A stretch of 64,000 bases of DNA from Mucilaginibacter gracilis (GCF_003633615.1 NZ_RBKU01000001.1:3596001-3660000), one strand, 5' to 3'. Positions 40,603-49,750 are shown, numbered from the stretch's first letter. Translations and numbers: made by a program. The notes: generated by a model not told the origin, from the letters alone.

Positions 40603-41745
40603 ATGGAAATTGAACCACAGCATTTGCGCAAATGGCGTTTAATATTAGGCGGCCACAAGCAAGAAGGAACTCAGTTTGATTTAAACGATGCCGACTTAAA
40701 GGTTGACCGCACCCTTGAAGCCTTGTATGATAGCGATAAGAGCGGTGGCCTGGGAGCATCGTCGCCAAATGTGAGCAGATGGCTGGGCGATATCCGTACA
40801 TTTTTTCCGGCGAGCGTGGTACAGGTAATGCAACAGGATGCGTTAAAGCGGTTGAATTTAACGCAAATGCTTTTTGAGAAAGAAATGCTCGAAAACGTTG
40901 AACCCGATGTTCATTTGGTGGCTACCTTAATGACCCTGAGCCGCGTTATCCCCGATAAAACCAAAGATACCGCCAGGCAGGTAGTGCGTAAGGTGGTTGA
41001 CGAATTGGTAAAAAAACTGGCCGAACCTACACGGCAGGCCATTACAGGCAGCCTTAACAAAAGCATCAGGAATACAAGGCCCCGGCATAATGAAATTAAC
41101 TGGGGCGCCACTATATTAAAAAACCTTAAACACTACCAACCTCAATATCAAACCATTATTCCGGAAAGCAGAGTGGGGTATGGGCGCAGGCGGTCGTCGC
41201 TAAAAGATGTTATTCTCTGTTTAGATCAGAGTGGCTCGATGGGTTCTTCTGTGGTATACTCGGGTATATTTGGTAGTGTAATGGCATCCATACCAGCAAT
41301 AAAAACTAAAATGGTGGTATTTGATACCGCCGTAGCCGATTTAACAGAAGAACTTACCGACCCTGTAGAATTACTATTTGGCGTACAACTTGGAGGTGGT
41401 ACCGATATTAATGCCGCCCTAACCTACTGCCAGCAAATAGTTAGTAAACCTGCCGATACCGTACTGGTGTTGATAACCGATTTGTACGAAGGTGGCGATG
41501 TTAACCAAATGCGCCGCCGCGCTGCCGAATTGGTTGCCGCCGGTGTGCAATTGGTAGTTTTATTGGCACTGAGTGACGATGGGGCACCGTCTTACGATCA
41601 TCGTAATGCGCAATTTTTGGCCGATTTAGGTGTGCCTGTTTTTGCTTGTACGCCCGATAAATTTCCGGATTTAATGGCAGCGGCACTCACCAAGCAAGAT
41701 ATTGGTTTGTGGGCCGCAAAAGAAGATTTAATTGTGAAGCAGTAG
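40603..41745 (+). CDS. VWA-domain protein with intact MIDAS
   Basis: A 380-residue protein. The N-terminal half (MEIEPQHLRKWRLILGGHKQ) is helical and basic, followed by a VWA domain from about residue 200. The metal-ion-dependent adhesion site is complete: DQSGS at 208-212, T267 in LGGGTDINAAL, and D293 in LITDLYEGG. VWA proteins pair with MoxR ATPases, which load or release their partners. It is the last gene of the operon, starting 4 bp after the DUF5682 stop. It may bind targets through its Mg-dependent site. Confidence 0.86.
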   Translation: MEIEPQHLRKWRLILGGHKQEGTQFDLNDADLKVDRTLEALYDSDKSGGLGASSPNVSRWLGDIRTFFPASVVQVMQQDALKRLNLTQMLFEKEMLENVEPDVHLVATLMTLSRVIPDKTKDTARQVVRKVVDELVKKLAEPTRQAITGSLNKSIRNTRPRHNEINWGATILKNLKHYQPQYQTIIPESRVGYGRRRSSLKDVILCLDQSGSMGSSVVYSGIFGSVMASIPAIKTKMVVFDTAVADLTEELTDPVELLFGVQLGGGTDINAALTYCQQIVSKPADTVLVLITDLYEGGDVNQMRRRAAELVAAGVQLVVLLALSDDGAPSYDHRNAQFLADLGVPVFACTPDKFPDLMAAALTKQDIGLWAAKEDLIVKQ

Positions 41746-42115
41746 TTTTGCCCCGATATTGGTTATTCGGTAAAAACTTTATACACACTACCCTTAAATA
41801 TCATCTCAAAATATTGAGCGGTTAGCATAAATGGCGCATCAAAACCGTTAGGCAACAATAAATCGGTACCAACGGCAATTACCGATGCCGATTTTCCCTT
41901 TAGGCCCTTGCCTAATTTTTTGTGTTCGGCAGTTAAGTCGGTAAGCCTGTCAAAAAAGGTTTTCATCAGGCCGCTCATGCTGTACCAATAAACCGGGGTC
42001 GCAAATACATAATCGTCGTATTGCTGCATGGCGTTCACCACATTAATAAAACCATCGTCGGTTGAGTATTGGCCCGTGTAATTGTAGGGCTGTATATGAT
42101 AGTCAAGCAGGTTAA

Positions 42116-43703
42116 ACCCTAACTCCGCTAATTTAGGTAGTCTATGTCAATAGATTTAAAGAGGTCTTTTGTCTTTTTTGTTATTTCGGATCTTACCCAG
42201 GTGTTTCGGATTTTAGTTTGGTAGATGCTTTTTGATATTTCTACTATGTCCTTTGGTGCATATTTTGAAAGTTTGTTTGCTGTTTTTAGTCGTGTATACA
42301 ACCTGTAGTATGCGATCATGGCTATAAAATTTGCCATTAACCATCCTTCCAGCACATATCGGTTCTGCATGTAGGTTTTGTCTGCAAGCAGGAAGTGCTT
42401 GTAGGCGTCAAACATGACTTCTATTTCATTGCGCTGTTTGTAGGTTTCATATAACATTTGTGCGGACACCGCTTCAGGCAGGTGATTCGTGAGTGTAAGT
42501 GTTCCAAAACGGTCAACCCGTTCAAAGAAATCAACTTCTTTATACTTATCAGGATGTGTTTGAGTACGGGTAAGGAAATCAGCTTCTTCTTCTACTCTAA
42601 GGCGCTCGTCAAGGTAAGTAGTTAGCATCAGTCCTTCTTTTTCATATTCATAATACCAGACCACCCTCTTCTGATAGGTGAAATAATTCTTTATACCTTT
42701 TTTAAAATTGGCTTGCTGTAGCGGTTCATAATCTATGAGATTATTATTTCTGTATAGTGGGATAATGAAATGAATGGAGGCAGTTTTGAGGTCAGCGACG
42801 TTTTTCTTGCTGTAAAATCCCTTGTCGGCAATGAAAACCACATCTTTGATATTTAGTTCGTCTACACATATCTTCATCGATGTAACGTCAGTAATATTCC
42901 CATTGATAAGTCTATAATACACCGGTTGTTGCATTTGTGCAGAAAAAATGTACATCAGGCGTATTTGTGGATCATAGCTATGCTGTGGATTATAACCCAT
43001 TGCGTTGACTGAAAGATGTTCTGAAAGGGATGGTATGTGCGTAGAATCAATCATTACAAATTTATCCTGCATAGCTTCCCTTACCCCTAATCTGCCTTTC
43101 ATCCAGCCCAGCAATAGTTCTCTGTTTTCTCCTACATATTTCAATGCAGCTGTAATTGCTTTGTCATCAAGACCTTTTGTGACCCAGTTCAGAGAACAGT
43201 AGTCATGTGCATGTTGAAACGGCATACGCTTTATTGGGTGCTGATAAGCAAAACGCATCATTGCTACTGTCAATAATGTTTGACTAACAGGCTCTGGGAA
43301 GAGTGTAAGTAAACTGGGAAGATCCTCAGCAAGCAAAGACGTAAAGAGATTATACAATCCGTATGTTTTGATATCTACTACCGGCAGGCTGTTGCCTTTA
43401 TCTTTTATTAGTTTTTTATCCGACGGGACAAAGCCCTCCTTCTCGGTGATTTTACCAAGAAGTTCCAGGGTTATTTTATCCGTCCGCTTTTTTTCAGAAT
43501 TATAACGATACTCAACAGCGTACTTGTAAAATGTACCCTTGATAAGCCTGATCTCTGTTTTTGGCTCTTTAAATTTTTGAATCCAGGAAGGTAACGACAT
43601 AGACAACCTAATTAGGTAGCCCAAAATAAACAAAAAAAGGAACAATCAAGCGTTGTTCCACTATATTTTTCAAAATAGACGGGGTAATTATGCGGAGTTA
43701 GGG
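42116..43703 (-). mobile_element. IS1634/IS4-like insertion sequence, 1588 bp
   Basis: Terminal inverted repeats share CCCTAACTCCGC at both ends. A 5-bp direct repeat GTTAA flanks the element (42111-42115 and 43704-43708). The transposase frame is intact and the 5-bp duplication fits the IS1634 group. A GGAACAA / TTGTTCC hairpin lies at its promoter-proximal end near 43642. It disrupts an oxidoreductase gene, so the insertion is probably recent. Confidence 0.88.
42128..43600 (-). CDS. IS1634/IS4-like DDE transposase
   Basis: A 491-residue DDE transposase from the start MSLPSWIQKFKEPKTEIRLI. Catalytic residues are in FVMIDSTHIPSLSEHLS (Asp), VVFIADKGFYSKKNV (Asp) and YKQRNEIEVMFDAYKHFLLA (the YREK-like Glu signature of IS4-type enzymes). 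An in-frame ATG 15 codons upstream would add hydrophobic residues that do not look native. Complete and undisturbed. Assignment to IS1634 rather than other IS4-related groups rests on size and 5-bp duplication. Confidence 0.88.
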   Translation of the reverse strand: MSLPSWIQKFKEPKTEIRLIKGTFYKYAVEYRYNSEKKRTDKITLELLGKITEKEGFVPSDKKLIKDKGNSLPVVDIKTYGLYNLFTSLLAEDLPSLLTLFPEPVSQTLLTVAMMRFAYQHPIKRMPFQHAHDYCSLNWVTKGLDDKAITAALKYVGENRELLLGWMKGRLGVREAMQDKFVMIDSTHIPSLSEHLSVNAMGYNPQHSYDPQIRLMYIFSAQMQQPVYYRLINGNITDVTSMKICVDELNIKDVVFIADKGFYSKKNVADLKTASIHFIIPLYRNNNLIDYEPLQQANFKKGIKNYFTYQKRVVWYYEYEKEGLMLTTYLDERLRVEEEADFLTRTQTHPDKYKEVDFFERVDRFGTLTLTNHLPEAVSAQMLYETYKQRNEIEVMFDAYKHFLLADKTYMQNRYVLEGWLMANFIAMIAYYRLYTRLKTANKLSKYAPKDIVEISKSIYQTKIRNTWVRSEITKKTKDLFKSIDIDYLN

Positions 43704-43839
43704 GTTAATAAGCTGATAATTGTTATCCCCATAAATTTCTTTCACAAATTTTTCGGTGTTACTTTCCCGGCGGGCACTGGCTAAAATTATTAAAGTTTTA
43801 TTGCTCATATCTATATAACCAAAAGTGTTTGTTAGTGTT

Positions 43840-45012
43840 TTATTCATCTTTAACGCAGCGTAAATTAAGGTTAAAGGCAATACCTTGCGTAGCACGCATT
43901 ACCCGGTTATAGCTTTTTATAAAAATGCGCCGGAAGATGTATAAAGGCTCGCCCGGTTCGCGGGTGGTCCAAAAATAGGCACGTTCGTTTACATGGCCTG
44001 GTGCGGTATTATTGCCCCGGCCGGCATACAACACATTAAAACCAGTTGAGCCACCCACTAAAAATGCCGATATATCATCGCCGTTCCAACCCATTTTAGT
44101 AACCTCGGTGGCAGGTATGCCGCCTTCAATTTCTAAATCTTGCCATTCGGCATCTGTTGGTACATGCCATCCTTTGGGTGCGGCATCGTGTAAGGCGGCA
44201 TAGCTATAATAAACCCCATATTTGAGGGTATTAGTACTGTCGTTATTATAATAATAGGAAACACCAACCTTTGATTTGTAATTTAAATTTTGCGACATCC
44301 ATGTGTGTTTACCTATTTTTACCCATGTATAAGTTTGGCCGTCGCGTTTATCGGTAAATGTGCCTGTACGGTTTGTTGATTTTGTAGACGGTTTAAAGGG
44401 CTTTACATGCAAGGTATCCTTAACGGCAGTAAAAGTTACCACATTACTTACAGCAACCTGCTTTTGCGGGGCTTGTTTTGTTACAATTAATGTTACCGTT
44501 AACGGGGTTTGCGCAACTATAAATGTTACCGCATTGCTGTAATAAGTGCCTTTAATGCAATCAGCCCCCTTGTTATTAATATAGCATACCTCAAGCTTGT
44601 ATGTGCCGCCTGCCAAAGGCACGTTTTTACTTTTTAAAATATCACTTATATTGATAGTGTGCTTAAATGATTTACGCGGCGCAAGGGTAATGTATTTTGA
44701 TGGACTTTCGTCGCTATAATCAACCATCGCCAATTTAATTGGAGTTACAATCCTATCGTTACCTGATGTTACCGATAGGTAGGTATTGGCATCTTTAAAA
44801 ATACCTGGCAACCTGATGCCTGCCGCCGAAACATTGGTAAATTCTACTTGGGCAGTTATGTTATCAGCCTTTAGAGTATCATTGGCATGTTTAACTTTTA
44901 GGCTAACTTTTAAGGTGTCGTTTGCCAAGTGTGCTGGGGTTAAGGCTTTGTTTGATGTAAAAGCGCAGTTAAATAAAATAACTGTTATGGCTGCAATGTA
45001 TAGCTTTTTCAT
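43840..45012 (-). CDS. Secreted FISUMP-domain protein
   Basis: A 390-residue exported protein with signal peptide MKKLYIAAITVILFNCAFTS. The N-terminal 200 residues form two strand-rich, immunoglobulin-like regions. The C-terminal FISUMP domain (Fibrobacter succinogenes major paralogous domain) starts near residue 214: GTFTDKRDGQTYTWVKIGKH, TWMSQNLNYKS, APKGWHVPTDAEWQDLE and a final FNLNLRCVKDE. FISUMP proteins are surface proteins of unknown role, common in Bacteroidota. It lies 9 bp after the SIMPL-like gene and 31 bp before the disrupted oxidoreductase. Confidence 0.85.
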   Translation of the reverse strand: MKKLYIAAITVILFNCAFTSNKALTPAHLANDTLKVSLKVKHANDTLKADNITAQVEFTNVSAAGIRLPGIFKDANTYLSVTSGNDRIVTPIKLAMVDYSDESPSKYITLAPRKSFKHTINISDILKSKNVPLAGGTYKLEVCYINNKGADCIKGTYYSNAVTFIVAQTPLTVTLIVTKQAPQKQVAVSNVVTFTAVKDTLHVKPFKPSTKSTNRTGTFTDKRDGQTYTWVKIGKHTWMSQNLNYKSKVGVSYYYNNDSTNTLKYGVYYSYAALHDAAPKGWHVPTDAEWQDLEIEGGIPATEVTKMGWNGDDISAFLVGGSTGFNVLYAGRGNNTAPGHVNERAYFWTTREPGEPLYIFRRIFIKSYNRVMRATQGIAFNLNLRCVKDE

Positions 45013-45021
45013 AACGGTGCG

Positions 45022-45711
45022 CTACTTAAGTTCGTAAGTTATAGTTACCGTTACCGGAAAGGGCTTGCTATCAATAAGGGTTATTTCAAATTTGGAAAGG
45101 CTATAATAATCGTTGGCGTCAAACTCGGTATTAAAATCGTGCAGGGTATTATAGCCGGTGCCCACATTTAACGGCTGTCCCACCGTTTTATTTAGTTGTT
45201 TGGCCATACTAAACGCATTGATATGAGCATCGGCTAACGCTGCCGAATACAAACTATCAACAACGGGTTTTAAAATAGTGCCATATTGGGGCTTGGCCAC
45301 AATGCCTTTTAAGCCTGGGGTGCGTAAATCGTCCACCAGTTTTTGTGCCAGGTCAGATTTAATATTTCTGAGCTGATAAACAATGTTATATAAAGGGCTG
45401 GCATTACGTCCGCCATAACCATTGGAAGGCGTACTTGATTTTCTGATGGTTAAAAAGTCACTTTCTTTTAAACCATAGGCTTTAACATTTTCAAAAAAAG
45501 TATGCCTAATGGTATCTAACCAGGTTTTATCCATTGTTTTTGCACTTTCAGATCTTATTTCTTCCTGCAGTAAAAAGGTAACCTTGTAGGCATTAGGATA
45601 AAATGTTTTTTGGGACAGCCCGATAACTGAGATAGTTGTTTTGGGTGCTTCCTGCGCAAAGGTAAAGTAGCTTAATGCGAGCAGAGTAATGGTGAGAGAT
45701 AAGTTTTTCAT
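45022..45711 (-). CDS. Secreted SIMPL-like (DUF541) protein, tentative
   Basis: A 229-residue protein with signal peptide MKNLSLTITLLALSYFTFAQ. The mature part begins TTISVIGLSQKTFYPNAYKV and alternates strands with helices (ALADAHINAFSMAKQLNKTV), ending in LIDSKPFPVTVTITYELK. That pattern recalls SIMPL/DUF541 outer-membrane or periplasmic proteins, whose members share I-x-V-x-G and a late V-x-V-x-Y-x-L. The ATG at 45711 gives the signal peptide. Co-directional with the FISUMP gene (9 bp apart). The family call is tentative. Confidence 0.6.
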   Translation of the reverse strand: MKNLSLTITLLALSYFTFAQEAPKTTISVIGLSQKTFYPNAYKVTFLLQEEIRSESAKTMDKTWLDTIRHTFFENVKAYGLKESDFLTIRKSSTPSNGYGGRNASPLYNIVYQLRNIKSDLAQKLVDDLRTPGLKGIVAKPQYGTILKPVVDSLYSAALADAHINAFSMAKQLNKTVGQPLNVGTGYNTLHDFNTEFDANDYYSLSKFEITLIDSKPFPVTVTITYELK

Positions 45712-45847
45712 CTTGGTTTTGTTTTGGCAGATGATGCAGAAAAGCATTTATTCCATAAAAGATTTTTAAAAAATCTTCGACCGCGTTTTTGTGCTATAAT
45801 AAATTAATGTAAGAACATTTTTAGAATTTTTACGATAAATTATAAAA

Positions 45848-45882
45848 ACAAAAAAAGGCTCATAGCATAACTATGAACCTTT
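45848..45882 (-). terminator. Terminator of the isc operon
   Basis: On the minus strand AAAGGTTCATAG, loop, CTATGAGCCTTT, then a T-run. It sits 25 bp after the iscA stop. The stem is 12 bp with one mismatch-type wobble. Confidence 0.8.
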
Positions 45883-45906
45883 AATATTTTAGAAAGCTGA
45901 TTGGCC

Positions 45907-46233
45907 TTATACCGAGAAACTCTCGCCGCAACCACAGGTACGCGTTGCATTCGGATTATGAAAATTGAAACCCTTACCGTTTAAACCATCGGTAAAATCA
46001 AGCTCTGTGCCGGCCAGGTATAAAAACGATTTCATATCCAGTGCCATGCGTATCCCTTTATCTTCAAAAAACTGGTCGCCCTTTTTTTCTTCGTTATCAA
46101 AATCCAGATTATATGATAAACCAGAGCAGCCTCCTCCCTGCACCGATACCCTCAAAAAATAAGATGTATCCATCCCGGCATCCTGCATCAGGTGATCAAT
46201 TTTGCTTTTTGCCTTATCTGTTATAGTAACCAT
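45907..46233 (-). CDS. iscA: Iron-sulfur cluster assembly A-type carrier (IscA/ErpA-like)
   Basis: A 108-residue A-type carrier with the three conserved Cys: one in GGGCSGLSYNL and two in RTCGCGESF at the C-terminus. It accepts Fe-S clusters or iron from IscU and passes them to apo-proteins. The ATG at 46233 is chosen because the longer frame to 46269 begins in a word repeat. It is last in iscS-iscU-iscA, 142 bp after iscU. ErpA- versus IscA-type cannot be separated by sequence alone. Confidence 0.88.
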   Translation of the reverse strand: MVTITDKAKSKIDHLMQDAGMDTSYFLRVSVQGGGCSGLSYNLDFDNEEKKGDQFFEDKGIRMALDMKSFLYLAGTELDFTDGLNGKGFNFHNPNATRTCGCGESFSV

Positions 46234-46234
46234 T

Positions 46235-46375
46235 TTATTTAGAGTCAAGAGCCAAGATGCAAGAATCAAGATAGAAACCCCAATTTGCGAGGCCTGGCTT
46301 TATTAAGATTAAATCCAAGTGATAGAATACAAGAATCAACTCTTGATTCCTGATTCTAGCTTCTTGTTTCTTCCT
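46235..46375. repeat. Word-repeat palindrome between iscU and iscA
   Basis: The left arm has AGAGTCAAGAGCCAAGATGC and AAGAATCAAGATAG; the right arm has AATCAACTCTTGATTCCTGA and TTCTAGCTTCTTG. The arms are imperfect inverted copies and fill the whole spacer between iscU and iscA. Confidence 0.65.
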
Positions 46376-46789
46376 TTAGTGGTGCGCTTTTTCGCTTACC
46401 AAAGCTTCCATACCATTTTTAACACGGTAATCGTTAATTGCAGCTTTAATGGCATCTTCGGCCAAAACCGAGCAGTGTATTTTTACCGGAGGAAGAGCCA
46501 GTTCTTCAACAATGTCCATGTTGTCAATCTTCATGGCATCGTCAATGCTTTTACCTTTTAACCACTCGGTGGCTAATGATGATGAGGCGATAGCACTACC
46601 GCAACCAAATGTTTTAAATTTAGCATCGGTAATAACGTTATCAGCATTCACTTCAATTTGCAGGCGCATTACGTCGCCGCACTCTGGTGCGCCAACAAGG
46701 CCTGTTCCTACGCTGTTTTTACTTTTATCTAAAGTGCCAACGTTACGTGGGTGGGTATAATGATCAATTACTTTATCTGAATAAGCCAT
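46376..46789 (-). CDS. iscU: Fe-S cluster scaffold protein IscU
   Basis: A 137-residue scaffold with the three ligand Cys at 37 (GAPECGDVMRL), 63 (TFGCGSAIASS) and 106 (IHCSVLAEDAI) and the LPPVK HscA-recognition motif at 99-103. It receives sulfur from the IscS product upstream and builds [2Fe-2S]/[4Fe-4S] clusters. It lies 118 bp after iscS on the same strand. HscA/HscB and ferredoxin are not adjacent, so chaperones must be elsewhere. Identity is secure. Confidence 0.95.
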   Translation of the reverse strand: MAYSDKVIDHYTHPRNVGTLDKSKNSVGTGLVGAPECGDVMRLQIEVNADNVITDAKFKTFGCGSAIASSSLATEWLKGKSIDDAMKIDNMDIVEELALPPVKIHCSVLAEDAIKAAINDYRVKNGMEALVSEKAHH

Positions 46790-46857
46790 AGCTTTAATTA
46801 TTAGTTATTTGTTGTTGTGTTATTAGTTATTAAGGCCGCAAAAATCAATCCTCAATT

Positions 46858-46907
46858 TATTATTCAAAAATCAATCCGAAATCGTAAATCCGACTTCCGA
46901 AATCGTC
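46858..46907. repeat. Word-repeat tract between iscS and iscU
   Basis: The tract contains CAATCCGAAATCGTAAATCC and CGACTTCCGAAATCG. These are the same words as the tandem insertion in aroA (1510-1563 read on the minus strand), showing the same sequence class in intergenic and coding positions. Confidence 0.6.
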
Positions 46908-48119
46908 TTAGTGCTCTGCCCACTCAATCGAGTCAAGGTCAATTCCTTCTTTAAACATTTCCCAAAGCGGCGATAGTTCGCGCAGGTGATTAACCGAGTT
47001 TTTGGTTACCTCAATAGCGTAATCAATTTCCTCTTCGGTAGTAAAGCGGCCCAGTCCGAAACGGATAGAAGAGTGTGCCAAATCATCAGATAAGCCCAGG
47101 CTCTTTAACACATACGAAGGCTCCAAAGATGCCGATGTACAAGCCGAACCCGATGATACTGCCAAATCTTTCATAGCCATCATTAAGCCTTCGCCCTCAA
47201 CGTATTTAAAAGATATGTTTGCAACATGTGGCAGGCGATGTTCAACATTACCGTTTACATAGCTTTCTTCTAAAACAGTTAAAGACTTTTCTAATTTATC
47301 GCGCAAGGCAGATAAACGGATAGCATCTGCCTCCATATCTAAACCGGCAATTTCGCAGGCCTTGCCTAAACCAACTATACCGGCTACGTTTAAAGTACCA
47401 CTACGCATACCACGTTCGTGGCCGCCACCGTCCATTTGAGCGGTAACCTTAACCCTTGGGTTTTTACGGCGAACGTATAAAGCACCAACACCTTTAGGGC
47501 CATACATTTTATGTGCCGATAAGGCTAAAATATCAATACCGTCTTTATTTACGTCCACAGGTATTTTACCAACAGCCTGCACACCATCTGTCATAAATAA
47601 AGCACCATATTTATGGGCTATGGCCGATATTTCTTTAACTGGTTGTATAACACCAATTTCGTTGTTGGCATACATAATACAAACCAAAATGGTTTCGTTG
47701 GTCATGGCGGCCTCAAGGTCGGCAAGGTTAATTAAACCATCAGATTGTACATCTAAATAAGTAACACGTGCGCCCAGTTTTTCAACATGTTTGCAGGTAT
47801 CTAAAACGGCTTTATGTTCGGTAGTGCAGGTAATAATATGGTTGCCTTTGTCTTTGTACATTTCAAAAACACCTTTAATACCTAAGTTATCGCTTTCTGT
47901 AGCTCCCGAAGTAAAGATGATTTCTTTCTCGTTAGCACCAATTAATTTGGCAACTTGTTCGCGGGCATAATCAACGCCTTCTTCGGCTACCCAACCAAAA
48001 GGGTGGTTACGGCTTGCAGCATTACCAAACTTAGTAGTAAAGTATGGCAACATAGCCTCTAAAACCCTCGGATCCATTGGGGTTGTGGCGTTATTATCTA
48101 AATATATTGGAAGGTTCAT
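46908..48119 (-). CDS. iscS: Cysteine desulfurase
   Basis: A 403-residue class I desulfurase converting cysteine to alanine plus a persulfide. PLP Lys lies in [16 protein letters not shown], the substrate/PLP site in [14 protein letters not shown], and the catalytic Cys in a long flexible loop, [20 protein letters not shown]. The first residues ([20 protein letters not shown]) are typical. It is first in the operon with IscU and IscA; a good promoter lies 33 bp upstream. IscR is absent, so regulation differs from enteric bacteria. Confidence 0.95.
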   Translation of the reverse strand: MNLPIYLDNNATTPMDPRVLEAMLPYFTTKFGNAASRNHPFGWVAEEGVDYAREQVAKLIGANEKEIIFTSGATESDNLGIKGVFEMYKDKGNHIITCTTEHKAVLDTCKHVEKLGARVTYLDVQSDGLINLADLEAAMTNETILVCIMYANNEIGVIQPVKEISAIAHKYGALFMTDGVQAVGKIPVDVNKDGIDILALSAHKMYGPKGVGALYVRRKNPRVKVTAQMDGGGHERGMRSGTLNVAGIVGLGKACEIAGLDMEADAIRLSALRDKLEKSLTVLEESYVNGNVEHRLPHVANISFKYVEGEGLMMAMKDLAVSSGSACTSASLEPSYVLKSLGLSDDLAHSSIRFGLGRFTTEEEIDYAIEVTKNSVNHLRELSPLWEMFKEGIDLDSIEWAEH

Positions 48120-48152
48120 GGCTTAATCCTAATTATGTATAATTAACAAGTG

Positions 48153-48187
48153 CAAATATAAGTAAACATTATTTACAATCATTCAAA
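48153..48187 (-). promoter_or_regulatory. isc operon promoter
   Basis: On the minus strand TTTG, 23 nt, then TATATTTG (exact TAnnTTTG), 33 bp before the iscS ATG. Spacing is slightly long but within the observed range. Confidence 0.65.
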
Positions 48188-48236
48188 ATAACTGTCAAAA
48201 TAGTGTTTGGTAGTCATTATTTTGCAATATTTGGCT

Positions 48237-48641
48237 ATGGATAAAATAGAGCATATTGGCATAGCTGTAAGCAACATGGATGCTGCCAAGGCCACCTGGC
48301 AAAGCTTGTTAAATACTGTAGTTTATAAAACCGAAACCGTTGATAACGAACAGGTAAGTACTGCTTTTTTGCAGGCCGGACCCAATAAAATTGAACTGCT
48401 GCAAGGCACACATCCTGATAGCGTTATTGCTAAATTTATTAAAAAAAAAGGGGAGGGGATACACCATATTGCTTTTGCCGTAACTGATATTTACGCCGAA
48501 ATGCAGCGCCTTAAAACCGAAGGCTTTACACTGCTGAATAACGAACCGAAAAACGGTGCCGATAATAAACTGGTTTGTTTTGTGCATCCTAAAGACGTTA
48601 ATGGCGTATTGATAGAACTTTGCCAGGAGAGAATTTTTTAA
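48237..48641 (+). CDS. mce: Methylmalonyl-CoA epimerase
   Basis: A 134-residue vicinal-oxygen-chelate protein. It starts MDKIEHIGIAVSNMDAAKAT, contains KIELLQGTHPDSVIAKFIKK and GEGIHHIAFAVTDIYAEM, and ends in GVLIELCQERIF, where His and Glu residues form the metal site. It interconverts (R)- and (S)-methylmalonyl-CoA in the succinate-propionate route. The ATG at 48237 is preferred to an upstream in-frame start at 48207, which lies in AT-rich leader. The mutase genes are not in this window. Confidence 0.9.
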   Translation: MDKIEHIGIAVSNMDAAKATWQSLLNTVVYKTETVDNEQVSTAFLQAGPNKIELLQGTHPDSVIAKFIKKKGEGIHHIAFAVTDIYAEMQRLKTEGFTLLNNEPKNGADNKLVCFVHPKDVNGVLIELCQERIF

Positions 48642-48692
48642 TGAGCTAACCTACGCCTCCTCATTAATATGGCTATTAAAAATGTGCTTACC

Positions 48693-48709
48693 GGCCTTAA
48701 ATTAAGGCC
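48693..48709. repeat. Small palindrome after the epimerase gene
   Basis: GGCCTTAA / TTAAGGCC with a one-base centre, 50 bp downstream of the epimerase stop. It may be a weak transcription end signal; no T-run follows. Confidence 0.35.
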
Positions 48710-48822
48710 TAAAATGTTAAAGCTTGTTAAAAAACGTACTAATGTGTCATAAATCGCTTCATCTTCATTGTAATTTCATTTTGTAACGTATTTTTGTAGC
48801 GTAAATTACTAACTCCATCCGA

Positions 48823-49371
48823 ATGAAAAAATGTTCCATAATTTGTTTACTGTTGTTAACCGCTTTACTACAGTTTTGTAAAAAGTCTGGCGACTCGACC
48901 GACAGTACCACTACCGCAGTGCTTTTCCAGGCGTATGTCAACAGTTCCGTTTGGACACCAACCTCAACCAAGGTTACATTAACATACAATGCCACTGCAA
49001 AAACCAAAACTTTTAGCTTTGAGGCCGACAGCACAAAAGACCAGATATTAATGACGATAAAACAACCGGCATCGGCTTTGGATAGTACATTTACTGCGCA
49101 AAATTATATTGCCGATACAACAGCTACATCAAACGTTACCTTGGCTTATAATAAATTGGTGAATAATGTGTACACGCCGGTAGGCACGTTAAAGGCAGGC
49201 AGTATTAATATATCATCAATTGATGTATCAAAAAAATTAGTTACCGGTACTTTTGTATTTAACGAAACCAAGTATAATTACGATAGTAATGGCAACATTG
49301 TGTCGCTAACGTCAACAGTAATATCAAGCGGGGAGTTTAATAACCTGCCGTATACGTTTAAAAGGCAATAG
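48823..49371 (+). CDS. DUF6252-like lipoprotein
   Basis: A 182-residue protein whose signal region, KKCSIICLLLLTALLQFCKK, ends in a lipobox-like LLQFC. The mature part is strand-rich: AVLFQAYVNSSVWTPTSTKV, SINISSIDVSKKLVTGTFVF, and ISSGEFNNLPYTFKR at the end, a pattern typical of DUF6252 proteins (a small beta-sandwich lipoprotein family of Bacteroidota). It stands alone, with a promoter-poor AT-rich leader. Function unknown. Confidence 0.68.
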   Translation: MKKCSIICLLLLTALLQFCKKSGDSTDSTTTAVLFQAYVNSSVWTPTSTKVTLTYNATAKTKTFSFEADSTKDQILMTIKQPASALDSTFTAQNYIADTTATSNVTLAYNKLVNNVYTPVGTLKAGSINISSIDVSKKLVTGTFVFNETKYNYDSNGNIVSLTSTVISSGEFNNLPYTFKRQ

Positions 49372-49445
49372 CATATATAGCCATACATATTTGTAAGAGT
49401 GTTGATAATTTTTACTTTTTAATTTTCACAGTTTAATTTAAAAAA

Positions 49446-49453
49446 GTATATTT
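49446..49453 (+). promoter_or_regulatory. Putative -7 box of rpmE
   Basis: TATATTTG is an exact TAnnTTTG 29 bp before the rpmE ATG. The -33 region (around 49421) has no clean TTTG. Confidence 0.5.
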
Positions 49454-49482
49454 GCGCCTCTTTTGAAAAGGAATATAACAAA

Positions 49483-49728
49483 ATGAAAAAAGATTTGCAC
49501 CCATCCAGCTATAGATTTGTTGTTTTTAAAGACTTGTCTAACGACTATGCTTTTTTAACAAAATCATGCATTGATACTAAAGAATCCATTAAATGGGAAG
49601 ACGGTAATGAGTACCCTTTAGTAAAATTAGAAATATCTCACACATCGCACCCGTTCTTTACAGGTAAGATGAAGTTGATTGATACTGCCGGCCGTATTGA
49701 TAAATTCAAAACTCGTTACAAAAGATAA
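49483..49728 (+). CDS. rpmE: 50S ribosomal protein L31 type B
   Basis: An 81-residue L31. It starts [20 protein letters not shown] and contains [20 protein letters not shown] and FKTRYKR. The zinc-binding CxxC of type A L31 is absent; only one Cys is present, so it is the C-minus type B form that does not need zinc. The gene is monocistronic, bracketed by a promoter and a strong terminator. Confidence 0.93.
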   Translation: MKKDLHPSSYRFVVFKDLSNDYAFLTKSCIDTKESIKWEDGNEYPLVKLEISHTSHPFFTGKMKLIDTAGRIDKFKTRYKR

Positions 49729-49750
49729 TCGGTATTTAAATAAATATTTT

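Larger units (their letters stand above)
41763..43808 (-). pseudogene. NAD(P)H-dependent flavodoxin-like oxidoreductase, split by an IS
   Basis: The N-terminal piece reads MSNKTLIILASARRESNTEK, then FVKEIYGDNNYQLIN from 43808 down to the element. The C-terminal piece resumes NLLDYHIQPYNYTGQY and runs through QQYDDYVFATPVYWYSMSGL to 41763. Joined across one copy of the GTTAA target duplication, they restore a continuous flavodoxin-fold reductase of the FMN-dependent NADPH family. The IS separates the FMN-loop half from the rest, so the gene is inactive. It follows the FISUMP gene on the minus strand by 31 bp. Confidence 0.85.
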
